A stretch of DNA of 12,980 nt from an uncultured Treponema sp. (lineage in GTDB: Bacteria > Spirochaetota > Spirochaetia > Treponematales > Treponemataceae), in contig CALBXN010000241.1 of NCBI GenBank assembly GCA_937890485.1, positions 1 through 12,980 of the forward strand, read 5' to 3'. Position 1 is the stretch's first letter; every line of letters starts with the position of its first letter. A program made the translations under genes and the position numbers. Of the stretch, positions 8,659 through 12,980 are shown in pieces. The notes under the pieces were generated by a model. It did no database searches. It was not told the origin of the DNA and worked only from the letters and a program-made list of their open reading frames with translations.

Positions 8659-9477
8659 ATGAAAAAAAATTTGTTAAAAATAATTTGTTTACTGATTGTT
8701 TCTTGTTTTACAACTTCAATTTTTGCAGATATAAAAGTTCATTTTATAGATGTAGGACAAGCAGATTCAATTTTAATTCAATGTGATGGCGAAAATCTTT
8801 TGCTAGACGGTGGAAACAAAGCGGATTCTTCTTTAATTTATTCTTATCTAAAAAAGTATGAAATTACAAATTTAAAATATGTGATAAATTCTCATCCACA
8901 CGAAGATCATGTTGGAGGACTTTCTGGAGCTTTGAATTTTGCAAAAGCAAATCAAGTTTTTTCTTCGTTTTCTGAATATAACAGCAAAGCCTTTAATGAT
9001 TTTGTCAAAAACACAGAAAAGCAAAATCTTAAAGTTGAAGTTTTAAAAGCAGGAAGAGAACTTTCTTTAGGAAATGCAAAAATCAAAGTTCTTGGGCCAA
9101 TTTATTATGATGACAAAATGAATAATAATTCTTTGGTTTTACATTTAGTTTATGATGAAATTTCCTTTTTGTTTACAGGTGATATGGAATTTGATGAAGA
9201 ACGCAGTTTGCTAGATTTAGATTTGATTCCACAATGTACAGTTTTGAAAGTTGCTCACCACGGAAGTGAAAATGCTACAAGTTATCGACTTTTGCGTTCT
9301 GTTTTACCTAAAGTTGCAGTAATTTCAGTTGGAAAAAATAATCCTTACAATCATCCAAACGAAAGCGTTTTAAGTAAACTTGAAGATGCTCAAACTAAAG
9401 TTTTTAGAACCGATTTAAATGGCGACATCATTTTTTCTTCCGATGGAAAAAAATTAGAAATATTGTGTGAAAGATAA
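8659..9477 (+). CDS. Exported ComEC-like metallo-beta-lactamase-fold hydrolase
   Basis: The 272-residue protein has an N-terminal hydrophobic signal and then a metallo-beta-lactamase fold of the ComEC/Rec2 C-terminal type. It opens with IKVHFIDVGQADSILIQ and LLLDGG, continues with the metal-binding block H79-P-H-E-D-H84, TGDME (Asp175), and KVAHHGS (His200/201). It ends with the ComEC-type tail ISVGKNNPYNHPNESVL. Relatives are thought to be periplasmic nucleases or phosphodiesterases; the substrate here is unknown. The signal could be cut after IFA near residue 24, or the V-S-C at 14-16 could act as a loose spirochaetal lipobox, so it may be soluble or lipid-anchored. An in-frame TTG at 8629 gives a longer reading, but the ATG at 8659 has AAGGTGA at 8644-8650 and starts a proper signal peptide. 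It lacks the ComEC membrane channel domain, so it is a free-standing domain rather than the DNA uptake channel itself. Confidence 0.88.
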   Translation: MKKNLLKIICLLIVSCFTTSIFADIKVHFIDVGQADSILIQCDGENLLLDGGNKADSSLIYSYLKKYEITNLKYVINSHPHEDHVGGLSGALNFAKANQVFSSFSEYNSKAFNDFVKNTEKQNLKVEVLKAGRELSLGNAKIKVLGPIYYDDKMNNNSLVLHLVYDEISFLFTGDMEFDEERSLLDLDLIPQCTVLKVAHHGSENATSYRLLRSVLPKVAVISVGKNNPYNHPNESVLSKLEDAQTKVFRTDLNGDIIFSSDGKKLEILCER

Positions 9478-9489
9478 GTTTGTTTAAAA

Positions 9490-9750
9490 TTACATAAACT
9501 CAATAATATTTGAACTTCCTTCAGAAATTAAATTTTCATTTAGTGTTTTTAATTTTCTTACAAAGTTAGGAACTTTTTTTTCAAAATTTTTGTAATTTAT
9601 AAAAACAATTTTTGGAAAAGTAAATTCTGTTAGAATATCAAAAAGAGCATCTAAGTTATTTCCGTAGTATTTTGGAAATTTTAATTTTTTAGAAATTTTT
9701 TTGTGGAAACCTTTTTCAGAAAAAACAAAGCGTAAACTAATTTTTTTCAT
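9490..9750 (-). CDS. Barstar-type ribonuclease inhibitor
   Basis: This small cytosolic protein is expected to bind and block the barnase-like enzyme encoded just upstream, protecting the producing cell. The 86 residues match barstar in length and layout. The key helix FPKYYGNNLDALFDIL carries the residues that plug the barnase active site: Tyr28, Asp34 and Asp38, the equivalents of barstar Y29, D35 and D39. Glu77 in ISEGSS matches barstar E76. The tryptophan after LDAL is replaced by Phe37, a conservative change. The start follows the ribonuclease stop by 16 bases and has AAGGA about 12 bases upstream. The pair is thus co-transcribed with the toxin first. It is convergent with the MBL-fold gene. 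Confidence 0.92.
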   Translation of the reverse strand: MKKISLRFVFSEKGFHKKISKKLKFPKYYGNNLDALFDILTEFTFPKIVFINYKNFEKKVPNFVRKLKTLNENLISEGSSNIIEFM

Positions 9751-9766
9751 TTTTTATAAAATCCTT

Positions 9767-10345
9767 TTATTCAAAATTTATTTCTTCAAAAGATTCATAA
9801 TGATTTTCTGTGTAAAAAATCAGACCGTCATTTGAAAAAACTATTCGTTTAGCCCCTCTAGAGTTTTTTCCTAAAGTATCAATGTCGCATTCTGTGTAAG
9901 TTCTTCCAGATTTTACAGGTAGAATTTCTTCATTGTTGTAAAATCTATCACCTCCAATACATTTACCTTGTGCAAATTTTTCAACACTACCGCCTTCCCA
10001 ACCAAGGGAACGAGCTTCTTTTTTTGTAATAAAATTTTTTGGAAGTCTATTGTAAGTGTGTATATACAATGCAACATCATCTTTAGAATAATAATATTTG
10101 TTTTCTTCTAAAATATTATTTTTTGAATGTTGCGTTTTTTCAGTAGAAAAGTTGTCTTTTTGTTCATTTAAATTTTGATTAGAAATTTCTTCATTTTGTA
10201 TTTCTGAAATTTGTTGAACAATAGCTCCTACATTACTTTCTTGTAAATTTACATCTTGATTATTAATTCCTAAATTGATACCAAAAATTGCACCTAGAAT
10301 TACTACAAGACTAGGAATAATTGCTTTAAGTTTATTTTTTAACAT
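9767..10345 (-). CDS. Barnase-type (N1/T1 family) ribonuclease with N-terminal membrane segment
   Basis: The C-terminal domain (about 85-192) is a secreted-type guanyl-specific RNase of the barnase family. It aligns with barnase from DVALYIHTYNRLPKNFITK through to HYESFEEI. All catalytic residues are present: Lys108 (barnase K27), Glu152 (E73), Arg163 (R83), Arg167 (R87) and His182 (H102), so the enzyme should be active. The spacing Glu152-Arg163 is one residue longer than in barnase. The first 26 residues form a basic-hydrophobic segment that is either a signal peptide or a membrane anchor. A polar Asn/Gln/Glu-rich linker (about 27-84) joins it to the RNase. This suggests export, with barstar neutralising any enzyme that folds early in the cytosol. 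A GGAG lies just before the ATG. The total of 192 residues is longer than barnase because of the linker. Confidence 0.92.
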   Translation of the reverse strand: MLKNKLKAIIPSLVVILGAIFGINLGINNQDVNLQESNVGAIVQQISEIQNEEISNQNLNEQKDNFSTEKTQHSKNNILEENKYYYSKDDVALYIHTYNRLPKNFITKKEARSLGWEGGSVEKFAQGKCIGGDRFYNNEEILPVKSGRTYTECDIDTLGKNSRGAKRIVFSNDGLIFYTENHYESFEEINFE

Positions 10346-10363
10346 AATTTCTCCAACTCGAAC

Positions 10364-10392
10364 ATTGTATCATAGATTTTGATAAATTGAAA
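10364..10392 (-). promoter_or_regulatory. Probable promoter of the ribonuclease-barstar pair
   Basis: TTTCAA (10387-10392) and TACAAT (10364-10369) are spaced by exactly 17 bases on the minus strand, ahead of GGAG and the ATG at 10345. The predicted leader is about a dozen bases. The -10 box is a good match and the -35 box a fair one, in AT-rich DNA. Confidence 0.45.
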
Positions 10393-10495
10393 ATACAATA
10401 ATAAAAATATTACACAAATATAATTCGTAAGGGATTTTGTTTTCGTTTAACTTAAATGAATCTGGGAAAATAAAATAAATTGTTATAAATTTCTT

Positions 10496-11071
10496 TTACT
10501 TTAATTTTAGTTTCATTTCACCAAAAGATTTTATTTTTGAATTATTAATATCGTAAGAGCGTTCTGAAACTCCATGAGCATATTCTGTTGAGTCAATAAA
10601 ATAAATTGTGTTTCCAATTTTTTTTGTAAAAATTCCAATATGATTTATTTTTGAAGAATTTGCATCTCCCATAAAAACTAAATCTCCTGGTTCTGGTTCT
10701 GTTACATAGTTACTTGCAGATTCGTAAATGTAAGAACTTGACATATCGTTTCTTAACAATTCGTATTCTGTTCCTTCAAGTGCATATTGGTAGCATCGAA
10801 TAATTAGGCCAGAACAATCGACTTTTATTGAACGCAATGGATCTTGTCCTCCATATTTATATTCTGTATCAGAATCTCTGTATAAAGTTGCGTAGTATAC
10901 AACTCGTTCTTTTATAGACGTTGGAATTTTATCCGAAACCGGAGTTTTATAATCTGAAATTTCTTCGTTTTGTAAAATATCAATAATATCATCCACTACA
11001 AAAATAAAATCACAAGAAAAAAATAAAAGAGAAGTGATTATTAAAAACAAAACACTGAAATATTTTTTCAA
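10496..11071 (-). CDS. NlpC/P60-family lipoprotein peptidase
   Basis: The product is a probable cell-wall gamma-D-glutamyl-diaminopimelate peptidase or related amidase anchored to the membrane as a lipoprotein. From the TTG at 11071 it has 191 residues. A signal peptide KKYFSVLFLIITSLLFFSC ends in a lipobox with Cys20. The NlpC/P60 domain (about 55-190) has the nucleophile Cys86 in VDCSGL, the PEPGDLVFMG turn, and His144 in NHIGIF. The third polar residue may be Asp160. The ATG at 11086 is in frame and adds MERTK, but the bases just after it spell GGAGAG, placed seven bases before the TTG. That makes TTG the better start, and it puts the lysines at the very N-terminus as in typical lipoproteins. 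It is a single-gene unit with its own strong promoter, separated by 150 bases from the ribonuclease. Confidence 0.88.
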   Translation of the reverse strand: MKKYFSVLFLIITSLLFFSCDFIFVVDDIIDILQNEEISDYKTPVSDKIPTSIKERVVYYATLYRDSDTEYKYGGQDPLRSIKVDCSGLIIRCYQYALEGTEYELLRNDMSSSYIYESASNYVTEPEPGDLVFMGDANSSKINHIGIFTKKIGNTIYFIDSTEYAHGVSERSYDINNSKIKSFGEMKLKLK

Positions 11072-11078
11072 TTTGGTT

Positions 11079-11084
11079 CTCTCC
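11079..11084 (-). promoter_or_regulatory. Ribosome binding site of the NlpC lipoprotein gene
   Basis: GGAGAG overlaps the last base of an in-frame ATG and is seven bases from a TTG at 11069-11071. Nothing resembling a Shine-Dalgarno sequence precedes the ATG itself. The site therefore argues for TTG initiation. Confidence 0.55.
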
Positions 11085-11100
11085 ATAAAAAATATGTATA

Positions 11101-11129
11101 ATTATATCATAGGTAATTTGTGTTTTCAA
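11101..11129 (-). promoter_or_regulatory. Sigma-70-type promoter of the NlpC lipoprotein gene
   Basis: TTGAAA (11124-11129), a 17-base spacer and a perfect TATAAT (11101-11106) on the minus strand. Transcription would start near 11094, giving a leader of about 22 bases to the TTG start and only about 8 to the ATG. This is the best promoter match in the window. Confidence 0.65.
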
Positions 11130-11189
11130 TGAAAATTAGTAAAGTTATAGCATTTCTCTCTTACTTAAAAATGTAACTGAGTAAAAAAT

Positions 11190-11226
11190 AAAACCGCCAT
11201 TGTCCTCGAAACATCTGGCGGTTTTT
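11190..11226. terminator. Bidirectional intrinsic terminator
   Basis: AAACCGCCA (11191-11199) pairs with TGGCGGTTT (11216-11224) around a 16-base loop. On the minus strand the hairpin is followed by TTTTATTTTTT, a good terminator for the XRE repressor transcript. On the plus strand it ends in TTTTT, so it could work both ways. The loop is longer than usual. Confidence 0.75.
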
Positions 11227-11311
11227 AACCTTAAATGTGGAGATGACCAAGTTGAATTTGGACACTTCCTTTTCTTCTAAAATACATCTACTTGCCACTT
11301 TTTGCAAGTGA

Positions 11312-11635
11312 TTATTTTATAGCTTTTCGCATTTTTATAATGTATTTTATTGCTTCTAAATCTTCTTTTTCTAAATGATTTATTTCTTCTACAATTTCTG
11401 CAACTTCTGGCTTTAATGTTTTTGGAAATGATGAATCAACTCCATTTACCAAATATTCTACGCTAACACCTAAAACCTGTGCAATTTTTACAGCAGTTTC
11501 GGCAGAAGGAGTGCTTCCTAATTTTATTCCTTTTCCGATATTACCTAAATTAAAACCTACTTCCAATGCAAGAGATTTTCTTGTTTTTCCTAAAAATTCT
11601 AATTCTTTATCAACTCGTTCCCAAAAATTTGCCAT
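11312..11635 (-). CDS. XRE/Cro-type helix-turn-helix regulator
   Basis: This small DNA-binding protein of 107 residues has a helix-turn-helix domain of the Cro/CI (HTH_3) type at about 10-65: RKSLALEVGFNLGNIGKGI, then AETAVKIAQVLGVSVEYLVNG, where the last block is the signature end of that domain. The C-terminal 40 residues (LEKEDLEAIKYIIKMRKAIK) are charged and helical, perhaps for dimerisation. The gene is divergent from the M.EcoRI-like methyltransferase across 130 bases that hold two inverted copies of a bipartite motif. This is the arrangement expected of a repressor that controls itself and the neighbour, as C proteins and XRE regulators do in restriction-modification loci. The control function is inference. 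There is no clear ribosome binding site before the ATG, so the message may be nearly leaderless. The terminator lies about 85 bases past the stop. Confidence 0.9.
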   Translation of the reverse strand: MANFWERVDKELEFLGKTRKSLALEVGFNLGNIGKGIKLGSTPSAETAVKIAQVLGVSVEYLVNGVDSSFPKTLKPEVAEIVEEINHLEKEDLEAIKYIIKMRKAIK

Positions 11636-11646
11636 AAACGCATTTT

Positions 11647-11721
11647 TACGGAAAAAAACTACTATTTCGATAAAAAGTTGGCAAAAAGCGTAAAGATGTG
11701 ATATAGTAGGTAATTGCCGTA
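11647..11721. promoter_or_regulatory. Divergent promoters and paired inverted operator between regulator and methyltransferase
   Basis: On the plus strand TTGGCA (11678-11683), 18 bases, TATAGT (11702-11707) points to the methyltransferase. On the minus strand TTGCCA (11679-11684), 17 bases, TAGTTT (11656-11661) points to the regulator. The two -35 boxes overlap on the same TTGGCAA. The motif ATAGTAG-N7-CCGTA occurs at 11703-11721 on the plus strand and again, inverted, at 11647-11665 on the minus strand. Each copy overlaps one -10 box. This is read directly from the sequence; operator function is inference. Confidence 0.55.
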
Positions 11722-11765
11722 TATTTTAAATATAATTGGTAAATAACAACTTGAGGAAATAAATC

Positions 11766-12761
11766 ATGGCAAATAATGCGGCTTTACGAAAAGCAGATAA
11801 AAACAAAAATGACGAATTTTACACACAACTTTGTGATATAGAAAAAGAATTAAGTCACTACAAAGAACATTTCAAAGGAAAAACTGTTTTGTGTAATTGT
11901 GATGATCCCAGGGTTTCTAATTTCTTTAGATTTTTTGCGTTGAAATTTAATGAATGGGGAATAAAGCGTCTTATTACAACTTGTTACAAAAATCAGGATG
12001 TGGATTTATTTAGTCAAAACACTTCCGAAAAAGCAGTTTGGCTTGATTATTACGGAAATCCAAATGACAACACCAGCACAGATTTTTCTACTGTGGAAGT
12101 AAAAGAACTAAAAGGCGACGGAGATTTTAGAAGCAAAGAATGTATAGAACTTTTAAAACAGTCAGATATTGTGGTAACAAATCCACCTTTCAGTTTATTT
12201 CGTGAATATGTTGAATTGTTGTTAAGCTATGATAAAAAAATTTTAATTATTGGAAATGTTAATGCTTTATCATACAAGGAAATTTTTCCGTATATAAAAA
12301 ATAATCAATTATGGCTTGGAGCAAGTATTCATAGTGGAGATAGAGAATTTGGAGTTCCTGATTCATATCCTTTGACTGCTGCTTCTTCAAGAGTGGATGC
12401 AGAAGGAAATAAATATATCCGAGTAAAAGGTGTAAGATGGTTTACAAATTTGGACTTTAAAGAACGCCACGAAGATTTAATTCTATATAAAAATTACACA
12501 CCAGAAGAATATCCAAAATACGATAACTACGACGCAATAAATGTTGATAAAACATCTGACATTCCCTTGGATTATGAAGATAAAATGGGAGTTCCAATTA
12601 CATTTTTAGATAAATATAATCCCGAACAGTTTGAAATAATTGATGGAATAGGGCGTTATAGTATTCTAAATAATGAAGAAACTAAAAAGGCAGGAAAATA
12701 TTTATCAATGATAAATGGAAAAGCCTTGTATTTTAGAATAATAATCAAAAAGAAAAACTAA
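11766..12761 (+). CDS. M.EcoRI-family adenine-specific DNA methyltransferase
   Basis: The enzyme transfers a methyl group from S-adenosylmethionine to the N6 of adenine in DNA. The 331 residues are close to M.EcoRI (326) and match from memory over the whole length: DEFYTQLCDIEKEL near residue 17, LCNCDDPRVSNFFRFFA, GDGDFRSKECIELLKQSDI, the catalytic NPPF at 139-142 with SLFREY following, then YPKYDNYDAINV, PLDYEDKMGVPITFLDKYNPEQFE and YFRIIIKKK at the end. In the E. coli enzyme the target is GAATTC; the specificity here could differ. GAGGAA at 11753-11758 sits eight to nine bases before the ATG. No R.EcoRI-like gene is seen on either side within the window; instead a DUF262 gene follows 125 bases downstream. 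An XRE regulator is divergent upstream. The family call is very secure. Confidence 0.96.
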   Translation: MANNAALRKADKNKNDEFYTQLCDIEKELSHYKEHFKGKTVLCNCDDPRVSNFFRFFALKFNEWGIKRLITTCYKNQDVDLFSQNTSEKAVWLDYYGNPNDNTSTDFSTVEVKELKGDGDFRSKECIELLKQSDIVVTNPPFSLFREYVELLLSYDKKILIIGNVNALSYKEIFPYIKNNQLWLGASIHSGDREFGVPDSYPLTAASSRVDAEGNKYIRVKGVRWFTNLDFKERHEDLILYKNYTPEEYPKYDNYDAINVDKTSDIPLDYEDKMGVPITFLDKYNPEQFEIIDGIGRYSILNNEETKKAGKYLSMINGKALYFRIIIKKKN

Positions 12762-12771
12762 ATACTTGCTA

Positions 12772-12823
12772 CTTCGACTACGCTCCGTAACCTCAAAAAG
12801 ACGGTTGCTGAGCGTAGTCGAAG
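12772..12823. repeat. REP-like long hairpin
   Basis: CTTCGACTACGCTC (12772-12785) and GAGCGTAGTCGAAG (12810-12823) are perfect inverted arms of 14 bases. After one mismatch the stem continues for six pairs, including one G-T (GTAACC 12787-12792 with GGTTGC 12803-12808), closing on a 10-base loop. The outer flanks TTGC and GCAA extend it further with a small bulge. It is much more GC-rich than its surroundings and no T-run follows, so it is not a standard terminator. The GTAG in the arm fits REP-type elements, which are often dispersed in genomes. Confidence 0.7.
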
Positions 12824-12886
12824 CAATCCGTATGGCAATAAAAAAATGATTTTGCACAACAACAAAATAAATCAAAAGGAAATATT

Positions 12887-12980
12887 ATGACAATCAATCT
12901 ACATTCAATCACAGTTAGGGAATTAGTTCAAAATTACAAAGACGATCAAGAAGGTGGCGTTACAGGATATAACGGAAAAT
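12887..12980 (+). CDS. DUF262 domain protein, N-terminus only (GmrSD-like)
   Basis: The gene starts at ATG 12887 with AAAGGA at 12875-12880 and runs open off the window end, giving 31 codons. The start reads NLHSITVRELVQNY, then EGGVTGYNGK, which is the opening of DUF262 proteins whose next motif is normally IRPPYQREFVY. DUF262 is the GmrS-type nucleotide-binding, ParB-like domain found in GmrSD type IV restriction enzymes, and it is often joined to an HNH (DUF1524) nuclease. The rest of the protein lies outside the window, so the nuclease half cannot be seen. It is codirectional with the methyltransferase but separated by the REP-like hairpin. Confidence 0.7.
   Translation, partial: MTINLHSITVRELVQNYKDDQEGGVTGYNGK

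Noticed and set aside
11290..11309. ACTTGC...GCAAGT inverted repeat just past the regulator stop
   Set aside because: Six pairs with an eight-base loop and no T-run; the stronger terminator is at 11190-11226.
11731..11736. TATAAT upstream of the methyltransferase
   Set aside because: No acceptable -35 box lies 16-18 bases upstream, while TTGGCA-18-TATAGT a little further upstream forms a better pair.
11627..11774. Both divergent genes begin with the same bases ATGGCAAAT
   Set aside because: The identity covers only three codons (Met-Ala-Asn) that are common at starts, and it does not extend upstream; chance is enough.

Overview
The window is about 30% GC over almost its whole length. It carries a set of cell-envelope and housekeeping genes followed by an accessory stretch. 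The low GC, the strongly A/T-biased codons and the mix of lipoprotein, LysM/M23 and propeller-type envelope proteins fit a host-associated spirochaete of the Treponema type. This is an inference; no rRNA or other decisive marker is present. No stretch over 300 bases lacks a gene.

Left edge (1-460, about 43% GC where sampled): the 3' half of a cyclophilin-type peptidyl-prolyl isomerase, minus strand, with no start. It abuts the stop codon of a complete, AT-rich type I signal peptidase gene (lepB). The sharp change in composition marks a recombination or assembly junction.

Envelope block (460-7062): lepB is divergent from a two-gene plus-strand operon. That operon encodes a membrane-anchored LysM/M23 endopeptidase and an exported propeller protein fused to a degenerate NodB deacetylase domain that has lost its zinc ligands. 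Tail-to-tail with it lies a minus-strand aroC-dacA pair (chorismate synthase and D-Ala-D-Ala carboxypeptidase). Middle block (7110-9477): three closely spaced plus-strand genes encode a six-helix membrane protein, a YigZ/IMPACT protein and an exported ComEC-like metallo-beta-lactamase hydrolase.

Accessory block (9490-12980): first a minus-strand barnase-type ribonuclease with an N-terminal export/anchor segment and its barstar inhibitor, then an NlpC/P60 lipoprotein that probably starts at TTG. Next come a bidirectional terminator and an XRE repressor divergent from an M.EcoRI-family adenine methyltransferase. Downstream of the methyltransferase are a long REP-like hairpin and the start of a DUF262 (GmrSD-like) gene. 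The 130-bp gap between repressor and methyltransferase holds two inverted copies of the bipartite motif ATAGTAG-N7-CCGTA overlapping the two predicted divergent promoters. This looks like the control switch of a restriction-modification-like defence island in which a DUF262 protein may stand in the place of the cognate EcoRI-type nuclease.
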